IMG/VR virus record: IMGVR_UViG_3300037961_001127
Span: 1-35,001 of that record
Source of the DNA: a virus
Length of the DNA stretch: 35,001 nt
Reading direction: 5' to 3' (one strand)
Below, piece by piece: positions 20,323-27,448 of the stretch; the first letter of the stretch is position 1, and the number at the start of each line of letters is the position of its first letter. Below the pieces are notes generated by a model. It was not told where the DNA came from. It saw only the letters and a list, made by a program, of their open reading frames with translations, and made no database searches. A program made the translations under genes and the position numbers.

Positions 20323-20802
20323 ATGGAAAAGTACATCATCACCCTTGAGTGCAACAAAAGCGCTCTTGCAGAGCTTATCGCCACTGGCCTTGAGCGCCAC
20401 GCCACGATCACTAAAGTCGAGGCGGCTCAGGAAAAGCAAAGCGTCAAGCTCGCCGCCGTGGCGGGGGCAAAGCCCACGCATGAGCCTGTGCTTCGCGGCG
20501 CTTTTTATAGCGGCCCCAAAGCGCCAAGCTGGCGTAAGCAGGTTAGCTGTTGGGAAGTCTATAAGGTTGCGGTGGATAGCTTCCACCCGCAGAAGACGTT
20601 TATGTCTGCGGACCTGACGGCAGAGTGCCGGCGTAAGGGCATAAGGATGTCGAACAACTCTGCCGCGTCGCACCTGTACCGGCTACGTGCGGCTGGGCTG
20701 ATCAAGAAGGTCGGAGGCAACACTAACTCTGGCTACGTTCATGTAGTCGCCCGCAATGTTGGCCGGCAGGAATTTGAAAGGACAATGACCAATGGTAGGT
20801 AA
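20323..20802 (+). CDS. Early protein with winged-helix-like C-terminus
   Basis: The start is ATG 20323 (159 residues), with GGGAG 9 nt upstream; the much longer open frame before it overlaps other early genes and is not supported. The C-terminal half reads TFMSADLTAECRRKGIRMSN, then NSAASHLYRLRAAGLIKKVG, helix-turn-helix followed by a wing, as in winged-helix regulators. The N-terminus (MEKYIITLECNKSALAELIA) is alpha/beta. It could regulate this cassette or the divergent operon. It overlaps the exonuclease gene by 11 nt. Confidence 0.65.
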   Translation: MEKYIITLECNKSALAELIATGLERHATITKVEAAQEKQSVKLAAVAGAKPTHEPVLRGAFYSGPKAPSWRKQVSCWEVYKVAVDSFHPQKTFMSADLTAECRRKGIRMSNNSAASHLYRLRAAGLIKKVGGNTNSGYVHVVARNVGRQEFERTMTNGR

Positions 20803-21748
20803 ACTCACACCGGACGATATCCTCACCGCGAGCCGCATCCCGGCCGTAATGAATATGTCGCCATACACAACCCCTAACGAGTTGTTGAAAGAGGCGATTG
20901 ACGCAGCCGCCGGCAACCCGCCGGCACGCATCCCGCAGAACGAGGCGATGCGCTTCGGCGATCTGATGGAGCCGGTGATCCTGAGAGAGGCGGCGTATCG
21001 TCTCGATCTGGATCACGTCAACACCGACATCGATGAGGCGGTGTTCCACCCGGACCTGCCGCTCGCCTGCTCACTCGATGGGCGCGGTGATGGCGGTATC
21101 GTGTTTGAACACAACCCGGCGCACGGCATCTATGTGCCGCAGGGCGGCGTCGTGGACACACACGGCCCCGGCGCGCTGGAGGCGAAGAACACCAGCGCAG
21201 CCCCTGAGAGCGTCCCAGCGCCTCACAGAGGCCCGCTTCAGCTACAGGGGCAGATGATGTGTACCAACTACGCTTGGGGCGCTGTGTGCGTCTTATATCG
21301 CGGCTCAGAGCTACGCATCTTCTTGTACCGTGCCGACGAAGACGTGCAGGCGCAGATCGAAGATGCGGTGCATGAGTTTGAGCGCCGTAAGCGTGACGTG
21401 GATTGGTATCCCGCCGCATCGAGTGCCGACGCTAACGTGGCTTGGGACCGTGTCGATGACGCGGCCCCGGCCCTCGATCTGAACGACGTCGCTGACGCTG
21501 ATCACTGGACATCGGTCCTGCTGGCCGCGCGTGAAGCTCGCCGAGCAGCCGAGGCTGAGATCGATCAGTGCGAGACGATGCTCAAGGAAATGCTGGGCAA
21601 CCACGAGGAAGGGCGCGTCGATGCTGACGGCTCAACCTATTACATCAAGTGGCCGATGCGGAATTACAAAGCGCAGCCGGCCAAGACAACCGAGGCGAAG
21701 CCTGCCCGGTCTATCCGGGCGAAGACCCTGACCATCAAGGAGGCATAG
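20792..21748 (+). CDS. YqaJ/lambda-exonuclease-type recombination nuclease
   Basis: The 318-residue protein fits the YqaJ viral recombinase family: SRIPAVMNMSPYTTPNELL, then MRFGDLMEPVIL (E60), a conserved ACSLDG (D96), ALEAKNTS (E130 and K132, the ExK pair) and GPLQLQGQMMCTNY (Q150, Q152). It should digest one strand of double-stranded ends to start recombination or replication repair. All catalytic residues are present. The tail is basic and disordered. No annealase such as Redbeta or RecT was found next to it; the 159-residue upstream protein does not look like one. Confidence 0.88.
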   Translation: MVGKLTPDDILTASRIPAVMNMSPYTTPNELLKEAIDAAAGNPPARIPQNEAMRFGDLMEPVILREAAYRLDLDHVNTDIDEAVFHPDLPLACSLDGRGDGGIVFEHNPAHGIYVPQGGVVDTHGPGALEAKNTSAAPESVPAPHRGPLQLQGQMMCTNYAWGAVCVLYRGSELRIFLYRADEDVQAQIEDAVHEFERRKRDVDWYPAASSADANVAWDRVDDAAPALDLNDVADADHWTSVLLAAREARRAAEAEIDQCETMLKEMLGNHEEGRVDADGSTYYIKWPMRNYKAQPAKTTEAKPARSIRAKTLTIKEA

Positions 21749-21967
21749 ATGAAGATCGTTAGGAACAAAGGCGGATATGTGATCCGCGTCACAAACAACG
21801 AAATGAGCGTGCTGCGTCACATTCATGACGAGGGCTATATGGGGATCGTCGAGCAGCACGAGGATGGATGCGGCAGCGGCCTTGAGGGCGCACAGAAGGG
21901 CATCCTGACCCAAATCATCAACCAGACCCGCCCGTGGATGCAAGTCACAGACGACAGGAGGAAATGA
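21749..21967 (+). CDS. Small early hypothetical protein
   Basis: The 72-residue product (MKIVRNKGGYVIRVTNNEMS, then VLRHIHDEGYMGIVEQHEDG) starts at once after the exonuclease stop (TAGATG), with AAGGAGG inside the last exonuclease codons as ribosome-binding site. A beta-strand start followed by a helix is all that can be predicted. No family is recognised. Its stop overlaps the LexA-like gene start as ATGA. Confidence 0.65.
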   Translation: MKIVRNKGGYVIRVTNNEMSVLRHIHDEGYMGIVEQHEDGCGSGLEGAQKGILTQIINQTRPWMQVTDDRRK

Positions 21968-22176
21968 TGCAGTCGATAACGCCCAAGCAGCACACGGTGC
22001 TGCGTATGGTTGACCGACACATCCGGCGCTACGGTTATGCGCCGAGTGTGCGAGAGATCGCGTCAGAGACCGGCAGAACAGTCGGGGCGGCGCACAAGAT
22101 ACTGGAGCGGCTGGAAGAGCGCGGACGCATCTCTCGCGGTAAGGGTCAGGCACGCTCAATCGAGGTGCTGAAATGA
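21964..22176 (+). CDS. LexA-type DNA-binding domain protein without protease domain
   Basis: Start is ATG 21964 (70 residues), an ATGA overlap with AGGAGG upstream. The sequence MMQSITPKQHTVLRMVDRHI, RRYGYAPSVREIASETG, AAHKILERLEERGRI, then QARSIEVL follows the N-terminal winged-helix domain of LexA along its whole length, including the PSVREIA recognition region and the wing. The S24 protease half is absent, so it cannot self-cleave. It may bind SOS-box-like sites in host or phage DNA, or compete with host LexA. Confidence 0.85.
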   Translation: MMQSITPKQHTVLRMVDRHIRRYGYAPSVREIASETGRTVGAAHKILERLEERGRISRGKGQARSIEVLK

Positions 22177-22343
22177 CCACTTGTCCTGAGTGCGGCGGTG
22201 AAGGCGTCGCGTGGTATGAGGTAGCTGTCTCAGCGCCGATGGCGTGGCGAGGCGGCTACCTTAGCGAGCGCCAGATGGAGTGCGAGCTATGTCGCGGATC
22301 GGGGCTGGTTGACGAGGAGACCGCCGAGAGATACGATCCTTAG
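22173..22343 (+). CDS. 56-residue CxxCxGxG-type zinc protein
   Basis: ATG 22173 overlaps the LexA-like stop as ATGA. The product MTTCPECGGEGVAWYEVAVS, then APMAWRGGYLSERQMECELC, has CPECGGEG (C4, C7) and CELCRGSG (C37, C40), the DnaJ-type zinc-centre motif split by a 29-residue insert. The C-terminus is acidic. Such mini zinc proteins are common in phage early operons and have no fixed role. It is the last gene before the terminator. Confidence 0.78.
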   Translation: MTTCPECGGEGVAWYEVAVSAPMAWRGGYLSERQMECELCRGSGLVDEETAERYDP

Positions 22344-22359
22344 TATTCCTCCCTCACCT

Positions 22360-22384
22360 GCCCCGCTTCGGCGGGGCTTTTTTT
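22360..22384 (+). terminator. Rho-independent terminator of the early cassette
   Basis: GCCCCGC (22360-22366), TTCG loop (22367-22370) and GCGGGGC (22371-22377) are followed by seven T (22378-22384). It starts 17 nt after the stop of the last early gene. The T-run overlaps the stop codon of the convergent holin gene. Read on the minus strand it has no T-run, so it ends plus-strand transcripts only. Confidence 0.93.
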
Positions 22385-22748
22385 ATTTCTTCTTCACGCT
22401 CTCAGCCAGTCCGCCGCCGAAGTAAAAGCCGACGATGCCGAGCATGATCTCGCCCAGCCACATCTCCGACGCGAAATCTTTCGCCGCCTCGACGTTGCTC
22501 ATGTCGATCACACCGTACAGTGCGCCGACCACACCGTTGGCCATAATGAACAGGAACATCGCCGTGAACATCAGCGCGATGTATCTCTGGGCCAGCTTGA
22601 AGGGCTGGTAAGCCGCGAGCAGGTCAGTCTTCGCCTTGCTCTTAGCCGCGACCCCCTCTGCGTCGCTGGTGTGCATGTCATCGATTAGGTCCATCCCCTT
22701 TGAGATGACCGCCTCCGATCCTAGTATTTTGCCAAGTATTGCAAGCAT
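22383..22748 (-). CDS. Holin (holin of 3TMs family)
   Basis: The 121-residue protein has a soluble helical N-terminus (LGSEAVISKGMDLIDD, QPFKLAQR) and two clear membrane segments at about 57-80 (YIALMFTAMFLFIMANGVVG) and 97-115 (MWLGEIMLGIVGFYFGGGL), ending in SVKKK. The order, with FKLAQRYIAL before the first span, matches the holin_3TM family of phages and gene transfer agents. It would open the inner membrane to release lysozyme. It is the last gene of the minus-strand transcript and starts at a TAATG overlap. Confidence 0.78.
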   Translation of the reverse strand: MLAILGKILGSEAVISKGMDLIDDMHTSDAEGVAAKSKAKTDLLAAYQPFKLAQRYIALMFTAMFLFIMANGVVGALYGVIDMSNVEAAKDFASEMWLGEIMLGIVGFYFGGGLAESVKKK

Positions 22749-22936
22749 TATTCCATTACCTCTACGTTGATGTCAGTTGCGAAACAGAGCATGTCCTTGT
22801 TGACGGGCATGCGCTCTTCCCAGTTGATATACGTCCCGGCGACGTGGCACTCGGCCATCGTCTCATGCCCGCTCAGGACATGCGCCGTGATCTGCCCATC
22901 CGCCTCCATCACCAGCATCAGCAGCAGCCACTTCAT
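22748..22936 (-). CDS. Small secreted or anchored lysis-region protein
   Basis: The start is ATG 22936, an ATGA overlap with the upstream membrane-protein gene (62 residues). The product begins MKWLLLMLVMEADGQITAHV, a short hydrophobic start that could be a weak signal anchor, followed by a polar domain with VLSGHETMAECHVAGTYI. Small anchored proteins in a lysis block can be spanin components, but there is no clear lipobox (L-x-G-C) or coiled coil, so I leave the role open. Confidence 0.6.
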   Translation of the reverse strand: MKWLLLMLVMEADGQITAHVLSGHETMAECHVAGTYINWEERMPVNKDMLCFATDINVEVME

Positions 22937-23130
22937 TTGCTTTCGTGTCCCATCCAAACGGCAAACGCCCCCGTGGCGGCCCCGACAATAGTTGAGACGA
23001 AAGCGGTCTGCTGCGTTGTCGCCTCAGCGCCTAGCTCCATAAACCAGTCACAAACATTCCACGACATTAGCGCGAACATCAGCATCATCAGTCGTGGAAT
23101 GATTTTGTACTCAAGCAGCGTCTTGCTCAT
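22933..23130 (-). CDS. Small two-segment membrane protein, holin-like
   Basis: The 65-residue product has membrane segments at about 12-31 (PRLMMLMFALMSWNVCDWFM) and 43-60 (AFVSTIVGAATGAFAVWM), with polar ends. Similar proteins (MSWxVCxWFM, then QQxAFVSTxVGAxTGAFAVWMGHE) occur in marine phages near lysozyme genes. It could be a second holin or an antiholin beside the 121-residue holin. It overlaps the next gene as ATGA. Confidence 0.7.
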   Translation of the reverse strand: MSKTLLEYKIIPRLMMLMFALMSWNVCDWFMELGAEATTQQTAFVSTIVGAATGAFAVWMGHESK

Positions 23131-23194
23131 TGCGATTTTTCCTCGCCTGTTCCTCTGTGGTGCGGTTGTGCATATCCCACAAGATCACATCCAT
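23111..23194 (-). CDS. Possible 27-residue mini-gene
   Basis: The frame MDVILWDMHNRTTEEQARKN, then RNEQDAA fills most of the 54-nt gap between the lysozyme and the two-segment membrane gene, overlapping both (10 and 20 nt). It would explain why the gap exists in a tightly packed operon. It has no clear ribosome-binding site and no motif. It may instead be leader sequence for the membrane gene. Confidence 0.25.
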   Translation of the reverse strand: MDVILWDMHNRTTEEQARKNRNEQDAA

Positions 23195-23604
23195 TCCCCG
23201 CTGATCATCATCGCGGCCATATCCTCGGCGCGCTTGCCGACTTGCTTGGCCCAGCGGCTGTCGAGCATCTGCGACGCAGCTTCGGTGTAATCACCTGCCT
23301 CAATCGCCGCCTGAGCCTTCTTGAAGCCGTCCCAGCGTGGCTTGCCTAGATTGAACAGCATCGACACGACAACGGCCTGACGCGGCTCTGAGAGGCCAGC
23401 AAACCACGGGTATGTCTCTGCCTCTGCTTGGCAGCGCTTGAGATCGTTTGCCAACAGATAATCGATCTCGTCATCGGACAGGCCACCGCCTAGCTCTTCG
23501 TCGATCAGGCGGCCCACGCCGATGGTCAGATACCCGCGACTGTCCTTGTAGGCGTGTGCCACCACGCCCTCATGATGCTTGATCATCTCGATCAGCTTAT
23601 CCAT
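23185..23604 (-). CDS. Endolysin, T4-type lysozyme (GH24)
   Basis: The 139-residue enzyme has the GH24 catalytic triad in standard spacing: HHEGVVAHAYKDSRGYLTIG gives E12, D21 and T27 (compare T4 E11, D20, T26). Downstream are the C-terminal-lobe signatures QAVVVSMLFNLG and WAKQVGKRAEDMAAMM. It cleaves the glycan strands of peptidoglycan. There is no signal peptide or SAR segment, so it needs a holin to reach the wall. It overlaps the upstream nuclease-fold gene by 8 nt. Confidence 0.93.
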   Translation of the reverse strand: MDKLIEMIKHHEGVVAHAYKDSRGYLTIGVGRLIDEELGGGLSDDEIDYLLANDLKRCQAEAETYPWFAGLSEPRQAVVVSMLFNLGKPRWDGFKKAQAAIEAGDYTEAASQMLDSRWAKQVGKRAEDMAAMMISGEWM

Positions 23605-24022
23605 TTCTCGTCTCCATAACGGTTCGTATAGCTCGGTGCCAACTATCGTACTCTAAATCGATTTTGTCAAAAAACTCTGGGCTGCGCCTTTCGGACAGCT
23701 TTTCTATCGTTGCCGCCGCGCAAAAGAAAACGCGCCGCTGGTCAATAGCAACGCGAGCTAAGATATCGTAAACTGATGGGTCGGGGCGGGTTTTCTTGTC
23801 TCGCCCAGAACCAAGCTGGTGGTGGTAGGTTGGAGCGCCTCGATCCCGCTGTTTGCGAAGTCTGGCAGACTTTACCTGTATCCGCATGAAGTCATTGTCG
23901 CGCCACGCGATCAAATCCACCCCATCCTGCGCGGCGTGTCCACATCTCCAGCCTAGCTCCAATATTGTTGCCAGTGTGATGTATTCGCCCATCAGGCCAG
24001 TGGTCGTGGCCGAGCCAGTCAA
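23597..24022 (-). CDS. PD-(D/E)XK nuclease-fold protein III
   Basis: The 141-residue product has GLMGEYITLATILELGWRCG (E13 helix), DGVDLIAWRDNDFMRIQVKS (D36, then Q49-V-K51). The order is that of the PDDEXK_5-type family; the usual Glu of ExK is Gln here, as in some active members. It lies between lysis genes, an odd place for a nuclease unless it acts late, for example on host DNA or concatemers. The longest frame starts at TTG 24022; an internal ATG at 23992 (MGEYITLA) is an alternative start, but would sit right on the conserved helix. Confidence 0.7.
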   Translation of the reverse strand: MTGSATTTGLMGEYITLATILELGWRCGHAAQDGVDLIAWRDNDFMRIQVKSARLRKQRDRGAPTYHHQLGSGRDKKTRPDPSVYDILARVAIDQRRVFFCAAATIEKLSERRSPEFFDKIDLEYDSWHRAIRTVMETRNG

Positions 24023-24023
24023 C

Positions 24024-24485
24024 CTATTGCTGGCCCTTCAAGAACATGACGAACGTATACAGCAGGGCGGCACCACCTATCAGGATGACCGGCAACACGG
24101 TCCACATGATGATGGCGTCACGCACCTTTGCACGACGCTCTAGCTCGTCTTTTTGTATTTGTCGCTGCCGGGCTATCTCCGCCTGCAAAGCCTCCCACGC
24201 ACCCGGCTTGCCGTGGATCGTAATGACTTCGCGAAGCTGCGCCCGCATCTGGTCTAGCTCAAGTTTTTTGAAGTAGGTATCAATGCCGGCCTGCTCGGCC
24301 CCGGTCATTCTGCTGAACAGGCTCTTTTTCTTTCGGGATGCGCCGAAGTTTAGCTCCGCCTCAGCCTTGGCGTATTTCGCCACGGGGCCACTAAGGTTAC
24401 TAAGGTCCTTCCCTGCTTTTATGGCCGAACTGATCGCGCTGCTGGCGGCTGACACGGCTGTGAAGGCAGATACCGGGTCGATCAT
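24024..24485 (-). CDS. Membrane-anchored coiled-coil protein of the lysis block
   Basis: The 153-residue protein has a small-residue N-terminus (VSAFTAVSAASSAISSAIKA), a charged helical middle with LELDQMRAQLREVITIHGKP and ALQAEIARQRQIQKDELERR, and one membrane segment at about 124-148 (IIMWTVLPVILIGGAALLYT). Charged helix plus single C-terminal span suggests a tail-anchored inner-membrane protein. An i-spanin-like or holin-accessory role fits the place but not the usual N-terminal anchor. It begins at an ATGA overlap with the 26-codon gene. Confidence 0.65.
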   Translation of the reverse strand: MIDPVSAFTAVSAASSAISSAIKAGKDLSNLSGPVAKYAKAEAELNFGASRKKKSLFSRMTGAEQAGIDTYFKKLELDQMRAQLREVITIHGKPGAWEALQAEIARQRQIQKDELERRAKVRDAIIMWTVLPVILIGGAALLYTFVMFLKGQQ

Positions 24486-24562
24486 GACCGCCTCACCAGC
24501 ATGACGATTATGACGACAAGCAGGGTGGTCTGTATCAGATCAATCATCGGAACCTGCATCAT
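24482..24562 (-). CDS. 26-residue single-span membrane peptide
   Basis: ATG 24562 overlaps the upstream stop as TGATG, and its stop overlaps the next start as ATGA, so it is coupled on both sides. The sequence MMQVPMIDLIQTTLLVVIIV, then MLVRRS, is one membrane helix with a basic C-terminal end. A longer frame to 24667 covers the 54-residue gene in another phase and is not supported. Such peptides may act as pinholins or holin partners; function is not shown. Confidence 0.6.
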   Translation of the reverse strand: MMQVPMIDLIQTTLLVVIIVMLVRRS

Positions 24563-24726
24563 CAGCCGCGCCGCGTTAACCGTTTCACTGTCTGGGTTTC
24601 CCACAATCTCACAAGCACATAAAGGCCAGTAATAACTGCCACTATATCGGGAGCCATTCCGAGCCAAGCGGCAGCAGTGCCAGTACCCGCCGCGACATCA
24701 AGTGCGGTTTTGTGTTCCTCGGTCAT
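24562..24726 (-). CDS. 54-residue holin-like membrane protein
   Basis: ATG 24726 overlaps the collar-fibre stop as TGATG. The product MTEEHKTALDVAAGTGTAAA, then WLGMAPDIVAVITGLYVLVR, LWETQTVKRLTRRG, has a Gly/Ala/Thr-rich stretch, one strong membrane segment (about 24-42) and a basic C-terminus. Size, topology and place just after the tail genes resemble small T7-type (class II) holins. With the 121- and 65-residue proteins this makes three holin candidates in one lysis block. Confidence 0.65.
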   Translation of the reverse strand: MTEEHKTALDVAAGTGTAAAWLGMAPDIVAVITGLYVLVRLWETQTVKRLTRRG

Positions 24727-25661
24727 CACGAGCCTGTCGAAATGATGTAGTTGAGAATGATTGTCGGCTGGACGTTGTTGTGTGCGCTGTTGGAGCCTTT
24801 GTTAGCAATAGAGAAGTTATCGAGACTGGTGTTGCCTGTGGTGACAACGCCATCCCCCTCTGGCGGGTCATTCCTTGTAAAGTTACCTATGGTAAGGGCT
24901 GTGGCGCTACTACTCCCGCCCTGCACCACTGTAGTCAATCCACCGTTCAGCGTGTGCGTATGGCTAGGAAGCTGTGCTGTGGTCAGCGTGTGCGTCTCTG
25001 CACCGCCTGTAGCACCAAGCGTGTCACCATTAAGGCCGCCGGACTGGTTGGTCAGGATGTTGGCACTCGACCCACCCATATCGTCCTGTCCTGCAACGAC
25101 GCGGCCACGCAAATCGGGTAGGTTAACAGTGTCACCGTTACCAAAAACCTCAGACCCGCTGTTGCCATACGCAGTTTTGACCACATCAAACAGGGCTTGG
25201 TAATTGTCGTTGGCCACTGTCGCACCTGATGAAGCGTTGCCAAGCGTTTGTCCGTAGCAAAGCAAATATCCCGTCGGTGCCGTTGCGCCCGCATATGGGA
25301 ACACCAAACCTGCTGGCAGGCTAAATGATGATGGTGAAACCCAAGCAAGCGTGCCGCTACCGTCCGTCTTGAGGTACTGGTCAGCAGAGCCGTCACCATC
25401 CGGCAGAGTGAAAGTTGTGTTTGCGGTGATGTCGCTTGGACCTTGAATTTTGATGGCGTGCGAGGCGTCGTCATCGATCAATGACAGAACATCGATGCCC
25501 GTGGTCCCATCCGACAGGTCTTTCAGATGAGACATGATTTCCCTGAGCGCGTTGTTCAAATCACTTGGAACCATCACCCCTTCGCTGAGGTTGATGCCGC
25601 CCAGTGCGGTATTGCTCGCCGCCGTTGCGTTATATTCGCGGATGCTGTCGCCTGCGCCCAT
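24726..25661 (-). CDS. Tail collar fibre protein
   Basis: The 311-residue protein begins with a virion-anchor segment (GGINLSEGVMVPSDLNNALR, then EIMSHLKDL) and has the phage tail-collar domain in the second half: GLVFPYAGATAPTGYLLCYG, DTVNLPDLRGRVVAGQDDMG, THTLTTAQLPSHTHTLNGG, NNVQPTIILNYII. The HTHT and NLPDLRGR motifs are diagnostic. It is a short fibre or host-contact protein distinct from the large S74 fibre. A promoter candidate lies in the 53-bp gap before it. Confidence 0.9.
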   Translation of the reverse strand: MGAGDSIREYNATAASNTALGGINLSEGVMVPSDLNNALREIMSHLKDLSDGTTGIDVLSLIDDDASHAIKIQGPSDITANTTFTLPDGDGSADQYLKTDGSGTLAWVSPSSFSLPAGLVFPYAGATAPTGYLLCYGQTLGNASSGATVANDNYQALFDVVKTAYGNSGSEVFGNGDTVNLPDLRGRVVAGQDDMGGSSANILTNQSGGLNGDTLGATGGAETHTLTTAQLPSHTHTLNGGLTTVVQGGSSSATALTIGNFTRNDPPEGDGVVTTGNTSLDNFSIANKGSNSAHNNVQPTIILNYIISTGS

Positions 25662-25686
25662 TGTGTTGTTCCTTTTCTGCTACGAT

Positions 25687-25715
25687 TTTATACCACGGCT
25701 CGCGGGCTATGGCAC
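25687..25715 (-). promoter_or_regulatory. Candidate internal late promoter
   Basis: On the minus strand, TGG-TATAAA (25695-25687) is an extended -10-like element, with GTGCCA (25715-25710) 17 nt upstream as a weak -35 (4 of 6 matches). It lies in the gap before the collar fibre, where the operon is otherwise packed without gaps, and would drive fibre and lysis genes. Confidence 0.35.
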
Positions 25716-27448
25716 TACGGGGTAACGCGGGTCATGCGCGTGCCGCCCTCAGTGACTGCATATGTTACAGGATTGCCGAGGCTGTCGCGGATCGTGCGAT
25801 ACTCAACGCCCGGCTCAGGGATGCGCGCCTCTCCGGTGCCGGGAAGCATGCCTGCCTCGGCGGACGGAATGCCGAGTAGGCCACTCGCCATCGGCGTCAC
25901 CGTAGGCGCAGCCTCTGCGGCCAGCAGGCCAGCGGTCGCGGGGGAGCGCATTGCTGAAGGCACCACTCTCTCCATCAGGAACGAGGTGGCCGCCTGACCG
26001 GGCCGAGTGTATGCGAGCTTGCCGCCGCCAAGTGCAAGGGCGGTCATGACAGGGTCAATCGCTGCGCCACCGCCAACGCCGCCCATAGTCATCATCGTCC
26101 TGAGCGGCGCGCTCTCCGGCACCTTCGCGCCGATGGTCTCTGCGGCAGTTTCTGCGAACTGTTGGAGCCTACCCTCGCCGCGCTCAAGACGGTTTAGACC
26201 GGCAGCGCCTGCCTTCCTCTCTTCTCGCTGAATAGCTGATAGCAACTTTGCTGGAGTAAATATATTCTCCCTAACCCCTGCGCCGGTTGCTGCGGCGCGG
26301 ACAGGGTAATACATCGAGTACGCTTCGTTCGTCTTTTTCAAAAGGTCGGCTTTGGCTGGATAATATTTCCCGATAAGGTCCATCATCTCGGCGTCCACGG
26401 CTCGGATAGCCCGCCCCAAAGTAGACTGGTATGCGTCCGTGGATTTCATGTAGGTCTGAGCAAGTTCGCCGAACCGACGCTGGATCGCTTGGATGCTTTC
26501 GCCTGTCAGCTTGTCTCCGGGCGCGCGCTCGAAGATTTCGTCGATGATAAATTGCTCCAGCTTCTCTCTGCCCTGCTTGTCCAGAGCCTGAACATAAGGA
26601 GCAATCACGCCCTGAACGTCGTCGATAAATCCTGCGCCAACATCGATCTCAACGCCCTGAAGCGCTCTCTTGTAGCTGTCAGAAAAAATCTTTTGCGCCT
26701 CTTGCGCCGCCTGTCGCGGATCAGCCCCTGCTGTGACTTTTTTTCCAAGGGGGGACAACGCCTCATTGTAAGTCGCCGTCGCAAACTGCTGGAGAGCCTT
26801 GAGCCGCGTCGGGCCGATCATCTCCGCGCCGATGGGCAGCTTTGACAGCCCTTCCTCAATCATACCGACAGTGCCGCCGAGGCGCTGCCCCACAGACAGT
26901 GGGATGCCGCGCTTGATAAGCTCCTTCGCGCCCTCAGTGATGGCGGGGGCGTACCTAGCGCCTGCGTAGCCAAGGGTAGCGCCGAGAGCCATCGAGGCAG
27001 GCACGTCACCCATAGTCTCAGCCGTGCCTGCGCCGTACAGCGCGCCGCCGGCTGCGCCCCTTGTTATGGGGGTGGTGGTCTGCATGCCCTTCTGCGCTAC
27101 CTTTGCGAGGCTGGGGACTTTAGACGCCAGCTTTAAGATGCCGCCCGGCGTCATAATTGCCGCGCCGATCTCAAGGCCAAAAGACAAGAAGGGATTCTCA
27201 CCGCGAAACTTTGAAAGCTCTGCGTTTGTAGCCTTCTTTGCCTCTTCGTATGTTTCCGGCCCAAGGATGCTGCGGACATACGCCTCTGCCTCGTCAGCGA
27301 AGCCAAAGGTTACGCCTTGACCAATAGAGCGCGCCACGCCAGTGGCAAAGCTGATCGCGTCCCAACCGCTCGCGGCTTGCTGCTCTGGCTTTGCGTCAGC
27401 AAGGCCGAGGCTTTCAATTTCTTCTTTGGTCGCTTTTCTTGTCGCCAT
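25715..27448 (-). CDS. Putative ejection protein A (577 residues)
   Basis: The long protein has a Lys/Glu-rich start (MATRKATKEEIESLGLADAK), then repeated Gly/Ala-rich hydrophobic stretches between about residues 85 and 170 (FLSFGLEIGAAIMTPGGILK, GAAGGALYGAGTAE, MALGATLGYAG) and a long helical body (ASQKIFSDSYKRAL-type heptads, LDKQGREKLEQFIIDEIF). Glycine-rich membrane-active segments plus long helices are typical of podovirus internal proteins ejected into the cell envelope. No lytic transglycosylase motif was found. It is the last of three such genes in a row; the start abuts the preceding stop (TAAATG). Confidence 0.7.
   Translation of the reverse strand: MATRKATKEEIESLGLADAKPEQQAASGWDAISFATGVARSIGQGVTFGFADEAEAYVRSILGPETYEEAKKATNAELSKFRGENPFLSFGLEIGAAIMTPGGILKLASKVPSLAKVAQKGMQTTTPITRGAAGGALYGAGTAETMGDVPASMALGATLGYAGARYAPAITEGAKELIKRGIPLSVGQRLGGTVGMIEEGLSKLPIGAEMIGPTRLKALQQFATATYNEALSPLGKKVTAGADPRQAAQEAQKIFSDSYKRALQGVEIDVGAGFIDDVQGVIAPYVQALDKQGREKLEQFIIDEIFERAPGDKLTGESIQAIQRRFGELAQTYMKSTDAYQSTLGRAIRAVDAEMMDLIGKYYPAKADLLKKTNEAYSMYYPVRAAATGAGVRENIFTPAKLLSAIQREERKAGAAGLNRLERGEGRLQQFAETAAETIGAKVPESAPLRTMMTMGGVGGGAAIDPVMTALALGGGKLAYTRPGQAATSFLMERVVPSAMRSPATAGLLAAEAAPTVTPMASGLLGIPSAEAGMLPGTGEARIPEPGVEYRTIRDSLGNPVTYAVTEGGTRMTRVTP

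Noticed and set aside
19756-20802. A 348-codon plus-strand frame covering the end of several early genes
   Set aside because: Only the last 159 codons (from 20323) have a ribosome-binding site and plausible protein sequence; the upstream part is an out-of-phase reading of the 114- and 39-residue genes.
21632-22180. A 182-codon minus-strand frame opposite the exonuclease and LexA-like genes
   Set aside because: The plus strand carries three genes with clear families or coupling; the minus frame has no start signal and no recognisable protein.
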